64,000 nucleotides of DNA from Anodontia alba (GCA_964016985.1 OZ024829.1:74723610-74787609); one strand, 5' to 3'; positions 21,762 through 33,520 are shown, numbered from the stretch's first letter. Made by a program: numbers and translations. The notes: generated from the letters alone by a model not told the origin.

Positions 21762-23323
21762 TGGTCTTTGGGTTCAGGAGAGGAAGTGCAAAACAGATTT
21801 CCAAAATAGCGGCCATGGCGCCATCTTGGATTTCTGATCGGAAGATTTTAGCTCTTTTTTTTTACCTACAAGTCACCCTGATGCCTCCAAGTTTGGAGTC
21901 AGTTGGCCTTTTGGTTCAGGAGAAGCGAAAAATAGATTTTTAAGATGGCAGCCATGGTGGCCATCTTGGATTTCTGATCAGAATGATTTTAGCTATTCTG
22001 ATCTACTAGTCACTCCAATGCTTCCTATCAAGTTTCAAGACAATCGGCCTTTTGTTTCAGGAGAAGAAGCGAAAAATAGATTTTCAAGATGGCGACCATC
22101 TTGGATTTCCCATTGGAGCCATTTTAGCTATTTTTTATCTACAAGTCATCCCGATGCTTCCTACCAAGTTTCAAGTCAATTGGCCTTTTGATTCAGGAGA
22201 AGAAGCAAAAAACTGATTTTCAAGATGGCCACCACGGCGGCCACCTTTGATTTCTGAACAGAATGTTATTAACTCTTTTTGATCAAGTCACCCCCATACT
22301 TCCTACCAAGTTTCAAGTCAACTGGCTTTTTGGTTCAGGAGAAGAAGCGAAAAATAGATTTTCAAGATGGACGCCATGGCGGCCATCTTGTATTTTCGAT
22401 CAGAATGATTTTAGCTATCTTTTATCTACAAGTCACCCCGATGCTCCCTACCGAGTTACAAGTCAATTGGCTCTTCGATTCAGGAGAAGAAGCAAAAAAT
22501 AGATTTTCAAGATGGCCGCCACAGCGGCGATATTGCATTTCTAATCGGAATTATTTTAGCTATTTTTGATCTACAAGTCACCCTGATGCTTCCTACCAAG
22601 TTTCAAGTCATTTGGCCTTTTGGTTCAGGAGAATAAGTGAAAAATAGATTTTCAAGCGGGCTGCATGGCGGCCAACATGGATTTCCTTCTCTGATTTCCG
22701 ATTGGAACGATTGTAGCTATTTTTGATCTACAAGTCACGGTGATGCTTCCTACCAACTTTCAAGTCAATTGGCCTTTTGGTTCAGGAGAAGAAGCAAAAA
22801 ATAGATTTTCAAGATGGCTGCCACAGCGGCTATCTTGGATTTCCGATCGGAACAATTTTAGCTATTTTTGATCTACAAGTCACCCCGATGCTTCCTACAA
22901 GACAATTGGCCCTTCAGTTCAGGAGAAGAAGGGAAAAATATATTTTCAAGATGGCTGCAATGGGGGCCATCTTGGATTTCTGATCGGAACAATTTTAGCT
23001 ATTTGTGAGCTAGGTCACCCCGATGGTTCCAACAGAGTTATAAGTTAATTGGCTCTTCAGTTCAGGAGAAGAAGTGAAAAATATATTTTCAAGAAGGCGG
23101 CCATCTTGGCTTTCTGATCGGAACGATTTTAGCTATTTTTGATCTACAAGTCACCCCGATGATTCCTACCAAGTTTCAAGGCAACTGGCCCTGGGGTATA
23201 GGAGGAGTATAGGAGGAGTAGGCTTTTAAAGCAAATTGTTGATGCTGCCCAATGGACGACGCATGATGGACATTGACCGATCACAATAGTTCACCTTGAG
23301 CACTTGGTGCTCACGTGAGCTAA
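21762..23323 (+). repeat. ~143-bp tandem array with hairpin tail
   Basis: About ten units of 136-153 bp carry gattttcaagatggc, ggccatcttggatttctgat, attttagctatttttgatct and accccgatgcttcctacc. The end is a tail with hairpin GAGCAC/GTGCTC (23298-23303, 23307-23312) and cacgtgagctaaaa. No own head is visible; the head at 20129 may belong to this composite. Frames are repeat artefacts. Confidence 0.85.
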
Positions 23324-23479
23324 AAAGTATGCTTGGTGCTTTAAGGATTAATCAAGCCAGAAAGTCCTGATCTATATCTTGTTGGTGAAACAAAAACAAA
23401 GTCATACCATCCATAAAACATTCACTTCAGCAGTTTATGACGCCATGAAGTTCTTCAATTTTGCCAAATTTGGCATGGC

Positions 23480-24545
23480 AACATGTCTAGAATAGTATAA
23501 TGAGCCTCTGGGCTGCTTATGAGTTCAAAATTTATATCCTTCCAGGTTTAAGATAGGTTGCGAAACAAAGCTCGTCATATGAAGTCACTATTATTTCGTG
23601 GATAGCATCATGCTATAACCAGAGTTGTCAGAAGACAACACAGCTTGCCAGAAATGCAGTGTGGACGAAATATGAAAGCTGTATCTTGCATACTTCAGCA
23701 GTCATGTACACTTTTCAAATATAGCTGTAAATGGCAAAGTATGACCTGACCTTGACCTAGGCAGAAGGTCAAGCTGAGGAAGGGCAGTATGCTATTGAAA
23801 GGTCTTACCCTAAGGTAGGTGTTGGGCCAAATAGTAAAGCGATATCCTGAATACTTCAACAGTTACATACAGTTACATACAGAAATAACAACATTCCCCC
23901 TCTGCTCTTATCTGCTGCAGAACAGCAGGCCTTGCCCAACTCTAAGCCAATATCAGTTGGGCACCCCGGTGACAACAGCTACTGGACAGCTTTGCCTCAC
24001 ACAACCACCCCTCCTCAGAACTTGAACATGGGATTAAATGACAAAGTACAACCTGATCTTGACCTAGGCAGAAGGTCAAACTAAGAAGGGGCGTGTGCTA
24101 TTGAAAGGCCTTACCCTAAGGTAGGTGTGGGCCAAATATTAAAGCCGTATCTTGAATACTTAAGCAGTTAAGTACACTTTTCAAAACTTAAATGCAGAAC
24201 TTGAACATGGTATTAAATGACAAGTGTGACCTGACCTTGACCTAGGCAGAAGGTCAAACTGAGGAAGGGGTGTATGCTTTTGAAAGGTCTTACCCTAAGG
24301 TAGGTGTGGGCCAAACATTAAAGTGGTATTTTGAATACTTCAGCAGTTACATACACTTTCAAAACTTAAACGCAGAACTTAAAGTATGAACTGACCTTGA
24401 CCTGTATAGAGGTTCTAACTTGGGAATGGGGGTGTATGCTATCGAAAGGTCTTACCCTAAGGTAGTTGTAGGCCAAATATGAAAGCAGTACCTTGAATAA
24501 TTAAACTATGCACACCTTTGAAAACGTAAACATTGCCTACGCGGA
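23480..24545 (+). repeat. ~181-bp tandem array
   Basis: Repeated phrases are gaccttgacctaggcagaag, tgaaaggtcttaccctaagg, taggtgtgggccaaat and gaatacttcagcagttacat. Spacing is 180 bp between intact units and about 306 bp where a 124-bp SINE fragment (23883-24006) is inserted. 24546-24911 has no clear feature apart from a short repeat of gtaacaacataagctct. Confidence 0.8.
23883..24006 (-). mobile_element. SINE fragment, second family
   Basis: Homologous to the central and right part of 60184-60473: acattccccctctgc, gcaggccttgcccaact, aagccaatatcagttgg and ccggtgacaacag. It interrupts one unit of the 181-bp array beside a short duplicated cagttacatacagttacata. Confidence 0.65.
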
Positions 24546-24911
24546 CAGACACCGACGCCAATGACTGGGTAACAACATAAGCTCTGAGTAACAACATAAG
24601 CTCTCCGGGGACATAGTTCTGACCGGTTAAAAATGAAATGACCACACATTACACAACAATTGGTTACTGGTGAGTAAGGTCATCATGCTTTCAGTGATGT
24701 TATGTTTTCTGTTGAAAAATGCTTCAACTTCTACAGCTTAAAAGTCATATGGTAAACAGAATCTTACATATGTGGTCATTTCATATAAAGGCTCATTTCA
24801 TAAATTTCATTTGAAATGACAGCTCACGTAAGTGCCTCTATTTCTTAATAGAGGAGTGTTTTGTTTTGTTTTTTTTTATTTCTAGAGGTCTTACCATTTT
24901 ATACTTGTGCA

Positions 24912-26084
24912 TGAGGGACAATCAAAAAGTTCTCGGCCCCAGTACTTTGGGAATGACCAAGAGCAGAAATTGTGCCATTATTTCTCAATATAATCTCCCT
25001 TTCCCTCTATGTACTTTCTCCAAGACTGTTCCAGTTCAAAATAGAAACCTTCTTCCTGGTCCCTCGAGTACTCATCAATAGCATCTATGACCCTTTCATT
25101 GCTTCCAAACTAAGGTTAGTTGTCAGATTTGGAAACACACAGCTCTGACGGGGGATAAATCTGGAGAATACAGGGATGAGTTATTTAGTCAGAGCAGCCA
25201 TAGCAACTTGAGCGGTGTGGGCTGGTGCATTATCTTACAAGAGCAGAACACCTTGAGTCAACTTTCCTCTTCTTTTCTTCACAATCTCCTGATGCAGCCG
25301 CCTTAGTTCTTCTGCATAGTATGAACCATTTATTGTGGAACCTTCCTCTAGATAATCTATCATGATAATGCCCTGACTATCCCAAAATTTTTTCGGATTG
25401 GGCAAGCCAGGGTGCTTCCATAGCATACTCTGCTTTTTGGCCGCCGGATCAAAATGAAGGACCCAAGTCTCATGCATAAATTCCTCAGGTTCATCTTCAT
25501 AGAGAGGCAGGAGATACTTATAAATATCAGGTCTGCTCTTCTGACCTTTGGTCAACATTCTGGGGACACATCTAGCTGAGACATCCCTAAGATATTGGTC
25601 AAGATAGACTGAACTGCCCCAAAGCTTATGCCTATTTGGCTAGCTATATTATGCAGGCTTCTCCTGTCACACATGATCAGACTGTGCACAAGCTCAACAC
25701 TTTTATCTGTAGTAACCTCTTTAAGGCCCCCAGACCATTCATAATCCTCCATGCTCTCCCTCCCTCCATCTCCTAAATTCAGCAGCCATTTCTTCATGGT
25801 GCTGTATGGAGAACAAAGGGTTTTGATGAAGTCAACATGAATTTCCTTTGGGAACATGCCCTTACAGAAGTACTTTATAACTGCTAACTTCAACTTTGTC
25901 CATTTTCTCAGTTCAACACACCCTTCCCCTGTTTGCAGTGAATTCCTACTGAAATCAATAGCTTTGAAATTTTGTTCTTTCTACCAAAGATGCTGAATAA
26001 GATGAAATTATCATCTGATTGGGATTTCATTTCAATATATTCATTCTAAGTAAACAGGGCTGAGAACTTCTTGATCGCACCTCA
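24912..26084 (-). mobile_element. mariner element 3 (about 1.17 kb)
   Basis: Inverted ends TGAGGGACAATCAAAAAGTT (left) and, reverse-complemented from the right, TGAGGTGCGATCAAGAAGTT, both continuing into CTC(G/A)GCCC. The right flank is TA (26085-26086); the left is CA (24910-24911), an eroded TA. Decayed transposase on the minus strand. A different lineage from mariners 1 and 2. 26087-27099 is AT-rich with no recognised feature. Confidence 0.88.
24978..25893 (-). pseudogene. mariner transposase, decayed
   Basis: The N-terminal part (25893-25552) has helix-turn-helix segments (YSTMKKWLLNLGDGG, NIASQIGISFGAVQSIL) and then shifts frame. 25558-25235 continues with EEFMHETWVLHFDP. The family's run of residues including the first catalytic Asp before ETW is deleted, leaving His. 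FWDSQGIIMIDYLEEGSTI and KRRGKLTQGVLLL follow, then a stop at the Gln expected before DNAPAHT. The second Asp is therefore kept, but beyond a stop. The third catalytic region is scrambled. Residual frames reach the stop at 24978-24980. Not functional. Confidence 0.88.
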
Positions 26085-27099
26085 TATAGTCCTGGGACAG
26101 GAGCAGAACATTCTCTATCAGATGGGAGTAGGGGTCAAAATTTTTATTCTTAGACTAAGCTTTTGTTATTTCAATCGTATGTTGTAAATCTCAGAATAAC
26201 TTCCATGTCCAACTTTATGTTAATATTTACACTTTACACATGTATACAGCCCCAGGCTATACAGTTAATGCTTGAATTTATGAAGAGGGGCATAACTCCA
26301 TATTACATGTCTACAAGGAAACATAAATGTATTAGAAATGTAAATTTTTTCACAAGCAACTCGTATATGAAATTTAAAGGGCGGGTGAGTTGAGTTGGGA
26401 CTCTCTTATCTGTAGGTTGAATATTGCTAGTTAAATAAAAGCATCGCAAGCATAAAACCCCGCCACAGCAATTATTCGTTTTATGTATTAAAGTTATTGT
26501 TGCGAAAATGTCTGGAAAGAAAATGACGGAGGGACAGATAACAATCCTAAACCAGATCTTGATAATATCAATGGACAGTTAACAGTCCTAAAGCAGATCT
26601 TGATAATATCAATGCATTTAGCAAGTTTGGTTAAATCTGATTACAATCTGATTAATTGGACCAATATGACTGTTTCCAATAAGCAGACCATAATCCTTAT
26701 TTAACCATAAGCTTTAATTATTCCCTTCTTCGTTTCAATGTAAAAAGGGATAATAATAATAATTCGGTTGAATGGTCTAATCTTTACTGAATACCCAGTT
26801 TATCTATCAATGAGAGCAAATATATGATTGATGATTTTATCTATGCTAGGCTAATTGTATTAACTTATCATAGTCCTAGCGATGATACTAGACATAGATT
26901 GTCTACTTCTGCCGATGAATAATGACAACCTAATTCAATTTAATACTAGAGCAAGTGCCCAGAGGGTCACAAATACCCCCGGCCAGCGCCATTTCTTAAT
27001 TATAAAATATTTTAAAGTTAATGACAATGATATGAGGCAAGATATAGTTTACAATGATCTATCATCCCAAGTACAACTTTCCTGGAGTAAATAGTCTTC

Positions 27100-28265
27100 A
27101 AGACAAGAAGCAAATTGCTGGGCCATAAAATATAGGTCACTGACCTACATATACTTGAGAAGTTAATCTGATGGTCACACTGATGCATTATACCAACTAT
27201 GATGTTCACACTGATGCATTATACCAACTATGATGTTAAATAATCTAAAAGATATTAAGCAAAATCACTAGACCATGAAATATAGGTCATACTGATTTAC
27301 ATTTACTTTGAGATGGAAGTTTGGGTCACACTGTGTCATTATATGTAAATATGACATTTAGGTATCAAACAGTGGGAGATATAGGTCAGATAATCCCAAA
27401 ATATGATAGTAATACATCACATTGTCTTCAAGATGTAACATAAAATCACTGGACCATGAAACAGAGGTCACAGTGACCTACATTTACTTTTAGGTCTACT
27501 GTTGGACCATACTTATTGATAATCCCAAATAATGATGTTCATGCATCAATCAGCATTCAAGATATGAGGCAAAATTACTGGACCATGAAATATAGGTCAA
27601 GGTGACCTACATTTGTTATGCTGTCAATTGTTATGTCACATAGAACCAATATTCCAAGTATCACATTAATCCATGAAATAGTCTTCAAGATATAAGGCAA
27701 TATCGCTGGCGCATAAAATATAATAACAATGACCTTGACCTTTATACACTGAAAGTTGATGTGATAAACATGTCTGATGCCCATCTGTCTTTAAGAAGTT
27801 GTTTGTATAATCAAGCTGCAACAAACTACTTTATTGAGGCATTAATCCATGAAATAGGCTTCAAAATATACATCAAAATCACTGAAGCATGAAAATAAGG
27901 TCACAATGACCTTATTACACTAAATGTTGATGTGATAAACATGCCTCATGCCCATCCTTTTTTAATAAGTGGATGTTTGTCTGCAATATACTACTTTATT
28001 GAGGTGTCCTAGATTTTGACCTCTAGCCCCGCCCTGGGGCATGACCCAGGGGTTCATAGATGTAGAATGGAAGAGAACCCTCCCAGGTACCCCCATACCA
28101 AATATGAAAAGTTTTTGATAAGTGGCTGCAGAGTTACAAGTAATCAAAAAACTTCGAAGTAAAACTTGGTTACAGAAAGGGTTAACAGATGGAATCACAT
28201 CTGGACAGACGGACGGAAAGACGGACGGACAAAGCTGCAACTATACGCTCTCCCTTCGGGGAGCA
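27100..28265 (+). repeat. ~140-bp array with GGAC stretch and hairpin tail
   Basis: Diverged units carry (gg)accatgaaatataggtca, ggtgacctacatttac and a caagatat(g)aggcaaaatcac-like phrase. It ends with ggacagacggacggaaagac, then ctatacgctctcccttcggg and a tail gagcataata containing a small hairpin. 28266-28713 holds only AT-rich DNA with several tatcatgatag-like palindromes (28455-28505). Confidence 0.75.
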
Positions 28266-28713
28266 TAATATCAGCTTTGCTACCATTTAACAAACATTTT
28301 TGCAAAACAGAAATCCTTTTTGTTCTCATGCTTTGTTAATTTAGATAAAAAAAGCTTTAGACTGGTATTACCGAAGAAAATCTACAGGGACAAAAACTAT
28401 CAAAACTTTTGACAGCTGAAGTGCCTATCGGCAATAGTTATCGATAGTTGAAAATACTATCATGATAGCACTATCATGGCAGTCACTATCATGAGGCATC
28501 GATATAGTGATGAATCATTACACTTCTATATTATTTTCAAAATGGATATATGCACGTTACTTCAATTATGGAACATTCAACTGGAATGGATACACTTGCA
28601 GGGGAAGTTACTCTGTCAAAACTGTTTTAATTCCCATATGAAAAGGATCTGGTGTGCAGGAAAGCAAACAAGAAATATCAAGTCCCTTTAAAAGAATGTG
28701 TAAAAGTATGTAC

Positions 28714-28815
28714 CTTTTTTGTGTTGTTATTGAAGAGTAAGAGTGCGGCTTCTGCCTGACTTTCTTGATGACCCTTTTCTGTAAGCTGATCAACCAGGCA
28801 CAAATACTCCACAAC
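28714..28815 (-). CDS. UBAP1: UBAP1-like gene, penultimate exon
   Basis: On the minus strand, acceptor ATTACAG precedes 34 codons and a donor (AAAAAG then GTACAT). The peptide begins VVEYLCLVDQLTEKG and ends AEAALLLFNNNTKK, phase 0 at both ends. Joined to the 19772-19900 exon it gives two consecutive UBA-like helical repeats, as in the overlapping C-terminal UBA bundle of UBAP1. The intron between the exons is about 8.8 kb and filled with arrays and a mariner. Immediately upstream (to the right) the acceptor and first 36 nt of this exon are tandemly duplicated many times. Earlier exons were not found in the window. Confidence 0.8.
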
Positions 28816-29442
28816 CTGTAATTAGATGATAGTGTGATTGTAAGCCGATCTACCAGACACAATTACTCCACTACCTGTAATTCGATAATAATGAAGTAAT
28901 TGTAAGCTGATTTACCAGACACAATTACTCCACTACCTGTAATTTCACCATAAAGTGATTGTAAGCTGATTTACCAGACACAAATACTCCACTACCTGTA
29001 ATTTCATCATAAAGTGATTGTAAGCTGATTTACCAGACACAAATACTCCACTAACTAATTCGATAATAAAGTGATTGTAAGCTGATTTACCAGACACAAT
29101 TACTCCACTACCTGTAATTTCATCATAAAGTGATTGTAAGCTGATTTACCGGACACAATTACTCCACTACCTGTAATTTCATCATAAAGTGATTGTAAGC
29201 TGATTTACCAGACACAAATACTCCACTACCTGTAATTCGATAATAAAGTGATTGTAAGCTGATTTACCAGACACAATTACTCCACTACCTGTAATTTCAT
29301 CATAAAGTGATTGTAAGCTGATTTACCAGAAACAATTACTCCACTACCTGTAATTTCATCATAAAGTGATTGTAAGCTGATTTACCAGAAACAAATACTC
29401 CACTACCTGTAATTTCATCATAAAGTGATTGTAAGCTCATGA
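28816..29442 (-). repeat. 59-60 bp tandem array derived from the UBAP1-like acceptor and exon start, left part
   Basis: About eleven units. Read on the minus strand, each contains attacag followed by gtagtggagta(t/a)ttgtgt and ctggtaaatcagcttaca, i.e. the exon's acceptor and its codons VVEYLCLV(N)QLT. Then comes a non-exonic ~18 bp (atcactttatgatgaa...). Units with aaatactcc on the plus strand keep the Tyr codon; those with aattactcc carry TAA. The array resumes at 54043 after the nested insertions. Confidence 0.85.
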
Positions 29443-30894
29443 TGCAGGGAAGATGTCTGTGAGAGAAGACTCAAAGCAGAAGGTCTGGTTAGAGCACTAC
29501 CAAAGGCTTCTCAACATTGAGTTTGTCTGGGACCCAGACCACTTGTCTGATGAATCACCAGTGGAAGGCCCTTAAACCCAATCATCATTGATTCAATTAA
29601 GAAGGCTGTATCTCAGATGAAGGCAGGCAAAGCACAGGGCCCATCAGGCATAGTGGTGGAGATGATATGAGCAGCCGGTGACAAGGGCGCATCCATGATC
29701 CGTGACTTCGCAGCTGCAATCATTCGCGATGGCAAGGTACCCTCTGATTGGGAGCAGAGTGTCACTGTCTGCTTCTAAAAGGGTTTTCTGCCTCTACAAG
29801 GGTAAGGGGGATGCATTGGAAAGGGGGAACTATGGGGTCTCAAGCTGAGAGAGCAGGTCATGAAAGCCTGGAGAAGATTGTGGACTGCCTCATTAAACAG
29901 CTGGTGTCAACTGACGATTCCCAATTTGACTTCGTCCCAAGCAGAGGTACAACTGATGGATCTTTGTTGTCAGCAACTGCAAGAAAAGTATCTAACTGCC
30001 AACAAGACTCTACATGGCTTTTGTAGACCTGGAGAAGGCATTAGATCCAGTGCCTCGGAAGGTCATCTGGTGGGCTGTAAGGAAACTTGCTGTGGAGGAG
30101 TGGACTGTGTGATTGGTGCAGGGGATGTATGCCAATGCACAGAGCTGTGTCCGTGTTGGTGAAGGGTACAGTGAAAAGTCTGAAGTGAAGGTCGGTGCTT
30201 ACAAAGGCTCTGTACTCAGCCCACTGCTCTTCATCAAAGTGCTTGAAGCCTTGTCATGTGAATTCCGCTCTGGGGTCTCCTGAGAGGACCTCTATGCCAA
30301 TGACCTTGTTATCATTGCTGAATCCCTCGAGGAATGTGTCAGGAGTTCAGGCGAGTTTCCATGCGCCATATGTCGCACTGGAGTGGGCAGCAACAGCATC
30401 TTCTGCAACGGCTGCAAGCACTGGGTGCACAAAAAATGCAGTGGACTCAAGCGCTTGACAAAGGACCCTGATTACAGATGTACATGGTGCCAGGCAACTG
30501 CAAGCCCCTTGGATGGCAGACCACTGAGGGAAGTCCAAGTTGGACCTGACAAGCTGGAGGTGGTAGCTTCCTTTTGCTACCTAGGAGACATGCTCTCAGC
30601 AGCCGGTGGCTATGAACTTTCAACCATAACACATGTGAAAACAACCTGGAAGAAGTTCAATGAGCTGCTACCAGTTCTCTCTTCCTGCCACCTCTCTTTC
30701 AAGACAGGTACAGCTTTTGTGTGTGGAGTGCAATGCTCTATGCCAGTGAGACTTGGCCACTGACAAAGCCAAACCTCCAACATCTGCAGTGCAATGATAG
30801 GGCAATGATCAGACAGATCTGCAATGTCAAACCGCAAGACATTGTCACCACCAGATCCAATGAGCTACTGGAGCAGCTTGGCATTGAAGATCTG
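29443..30894 (+). pseudogene. RTE-like LINE, 5' part, with embedded PHD finger
   Basis: Reverse transcriptase of a non-LTR element, read across several frameshifts and stops: SIKKAVSQMKAGKAQGPSGI, then RDGKVPSDWEQS, LREQVMKAW, PLLFIKVLEAL, and LYANDLVIIAESLEE, where the YADD catalytic box has become YAND. A deletion follows, then EFPCAICRTGVGSNSIFC, CKHWVHKKCSGL and YRCTWC: a complete C4HC3 PHD finger (30358-30492, C-x2-C-x10-C-x2-C-x4-H-x2-C-x13-C-x2-C). The downstream region reads VVASFCYLGDMLSAAGG, ASETWPLTK and NDRAMIRQICNVKPQDI. The frame ends at GIEDL, where the Harbinger element is inserted. The 3' part resumes at 53736. 5'-truncated. Confidence 0.85.
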
Positions 30895-31079
30895 CATCTC
30901 GTTTCACTAAACATCGTAAATCTAAGAAGTTCGTAAAAACGCACTTACGAAGTCGTAACTCAAATTTTGCGTTTCACTAACGTGTTGTTCGTACGAGTTT
31001 ACTTAAGAATTTCGCAAGTTCTTGCGTAACTTTACGACAGGGGGTAAGCTGTCGTAACTTTAAGAAATTCTTAAGTGTC

Positions 31080-31299
31080 ATGGCGGGTGTTTTCGTGAAT
31101 CAGCTGTTGCATAAAAATACACAAAGAAATCGAAAGCCCCGTGTTTTAAAAGAGAGAAGGAACGCCTTTGAATTTCTTAGTGATGCCGAACTTGTTGAAC
31201 GGTATCGTTCGCCAAGGGCAAAATATTGTTATAAGAGAAATAACAGATGACACTTCACCGTTATGTGCTAGAAGCCACTCCCTTGACCCCACCACAAAG
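31080..31299 (+). pseudogene. HARBI1-like transposase, exon 1
   Basis: Starts at ATG 31080 with MAGVFVNQLLHKNTQRNRK, then VLKERRNAFEFLSDAELVER and YRSPR. A shift of frame near 31215 leads into NIVIREITDDTSPLCARSHS and LDPTTK, followed by a donor-like GTGAGT (31299). This matches the N-terminal part of HARBI1-type transposases, with the conserved L-x-DxxLxxRYRxPR pattern. It lies 161 bp inside the left end. The donor junction has probably lost a G, because the exons do not join in phase as they stand. Confidence 0.8.
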
Positions 31300-32314
31300 T
31301 GAGTAATAATGAGTATGTTTATTGTCAAAAAATTAACTTCAACAAAATTTTTAATTTATTTAATTTTTCGAGTTGGAATGATATTATGCCTATACACTGT
31401 AGAAGCGATGTACTGTAGTTTTAGTTGAGCACGTCACTTCCGTTTAGAAGGGGGAATACCGAAACAAAACAGAAGATGATTATTGTCAATATTGATTTAA
31501 CTGAAAAAGAAAACTGTGTCCGTCCCATAGTTGGGCGGTGTATTTTGTATCTGAAATATTCTGTTAATCTGTGCCGCTACATTATGGCACTGGATGATCC
31601 ATGTGCTTTGAAAAAGAAATTATGGTTGTGCAATGTGATGGGTGGGGGGTCGCCTTGCTTTCTTCTGAACATAAAAACACGTTCTTCATGCATTTGATAA
31701 AGAGATTATGCAGGGCTATCTCCCCTGCTTAACCCTGGCACAGCTCTGAGCCTCTGGATATACCACGGCGAACTCAATTAATCCTATCATTTATTACTTG
31801 AATTACCAAATTAGCTCTTATGAACCAAATAAAGAATTGGCTGTGTTATGAGAAACCAAAAGATTCCAGTGTAAATGATTCTCTATGTATGTGTGTGATA
31901 TATGCAATTGGTATATTTTTTTAGACTAAATCAGAGATAATTCTTTTTATATTCTGTTGGTATTCTTTGCTTATAGATTGATGATGGTGGTTCAAACTGC
32001 CTCACTGAGAAGGTTCTAATGAATACCAACATGAATAATTATAAAGATATAAGCTGCAACCTATTTTTTTAAGCATAAATTATGAATATAATGTTGTATT
32101 TCTTATTAGAATTCACTTTTTTTATGTATAAACCATAATGATACATTTTGGTGTCTCAATATAGATCATTACACATCTTGATTAACATGAACTGTATATC
32201 CTGTTTTAAAAACTGCACTAATTCACTCTAAATACTCTGTGTACCTCTTCTTCAAATGAGATGAAAAACAATTATAGCTTAACCATAACATTTCACATTA
32301 CAAATAGTAATGAG
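31300..32314. other. Harbinger intron 1, left portion
   Basis: AT-rich, no element ends. An open frame at 31425-31697 has no recognisable domain and lies between the two transposase exons, so it is taken as chance. Confidence 0.5.
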
Positions 32315-33099
32315 TAGTGTTGTCCGATTATGGGATTTTTTTTATAATCGATCATCGGAAATAATCGGACAGGAGGTTTTGATTGATTATCGATTATAAT
32401 CGAAAGCTATCAAATGAAAGGCAAACACAGGTCCCATCACACAGGAAGATAAAATTTTATCCTTTTACTGCTTAAATCTTAATAAAAACTTGTTAACTTG
32501 TCATTTGCACGCATAATTTTATGTGCTGTTTGTTTGTTTGTGTTGAGGTTTTACGGCCCAGTCAACCCAATGGGGTCATGTCGAGCGCGGTCAGTTTACC
32601 TAACAACACATTTACTGGGCAGGCTTAGTCCTCTAAGCGGTTAACCAGTATTGTGCACATTCTTTCGCCAGAAACTGACAACTGCCCTTCTTGAATCAGC
32701 GGAAGGGAGAGAATGACTGTAGAAAATATTTCATGATCAATCTCCACGAAAGAATATTGCCGACCTCGGCGGGGTTGAACCTGCGACCTATGTGCTGTAC
32801 CTTACCACAAAAGGTCCTCACAGCACACTCATAGGCTTTGACATTTAAGATCTGTACTGAAGATTTCCCATTTGTTGCAGAAACACTACTTTGTTTCTGA
32901 TTTCCTAACATTCTTTCAAGCTGAAGAGTTAAGAATTGCATCTTTCTTGCATTAAAGTTGCGCTTTGAGAATAATAACTTACAAAATAGTCAGGTGTGAA
33001 TCTTGTCGATTATAAATGATTATTAACAAACACAATCGATAGTAGAATCAAAAGAATTTTCGGTGATTATCGATTATAATCGACCATCGTTACAACTCT
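32315..33099. mobile_element. hAT-type non-autonomous element with nested SINE
   Basis: Left end AGTGTTGTCCGATTATGG and (reverse complement of the right end) AGAGTTGTAACGATGGTCG form imperfect inverted repeats; both ends continue with ataatcgat-rich sequence. Flanks AGTAATGAG (32306-32314) and AGTAATGTG (33100-33108) are a near-perfect target duplication. About 785 bp, of which about 270 bp is the SINE inside. No transposase. Confidence 0.7.
32530..32788 (-). mobile_element. SINE, copy 2
   Basis: A perfect 10-bp duplication TATGTGCTGT (32520-32529 and 32789-32798) flanks it. On the minus strand it starts ggtcgcaggttcaaccccgc, a B-box-like Pol III promoter element, and ends cctcaacacaaacaaacaaa. 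The A box is missing, so it too is 5'-truncated. Homologous to 16701-16918. Confidence 0.85.
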
Positions 33100-33359
33100 A
33101 GTAATGTGTGACTACTGTTGAAAGAAGTCTGTTTCATCTGTCAAGTAGGTGCCTAACTAACCCAAATTTCTAAGAAGAATTTACCATAAAAGCACTAAAC
33201 ATTGACAAGTTTGTGTTTGAAAGTAGATGTAGTGGGTCCCCTACCTGCCTTCCACCCGCAATGCCACTTGTAACTTCATAATGTTGTAAATAGATAAAAA
33301 TGTGAATTTTATTAAATCTTATTATTTAGAATCTCATAGTGTTACATAGGTATGTATAA

Positions 33360-33520
33360 TAGTGGGTATTGGGTAAATAGTTTTCGTACTGCTTGACAAA
33401 AACATTTTGTGGGTACTAGAAGTGCCTCTGTTTTGAGAAGTAAAAGTGCCTCTAGTGTGAGACACTTCTAATGAGTACCCACAACATATATCATTGAGAA
33501 ATCTTAAGAGAAACATACCC
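33360..33520. repeat. Foldback repeat, member 1
   Basis: acattttgtgggtactagaag on the left pairs with cttctaatgagtacccacaa and catat on the right, around an internal pair of aagtgcctct repeats. Related foldbacks lie at 35338-35455 and 36405-36510, with half-copies near 13410 and 34805. Confidence 0.65.

Noticed and set aside
21731..22983. Several 70-96 codon plus-strand ORFs
   Set aside because: They are translations of the 143-bp array in different registers.
28816..29442. CRISPR-like regular repeats (59-60 bp)
   Set aside because: Units are contiguous with no unique spacers, the genome is eukaryotic, and the unit matches a splice acceptor plus exon start.
30892..30900. 9-bp imperfect duplication CTG(C/G)A(T/C)CTC around the Harbinger, suggesting a Mutator-type element
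   Set aside because: The HARBI1-like exons and Myb/SANT gene, and the exact CTG duplication that restores the LINE frame, fit Harbinger better.
31425..31697. 90-codon plus-strand frame inside the Harbinger
   Set aside because: Lies between two transposase exons, has no domain and starts without context; taken as intronic chance.
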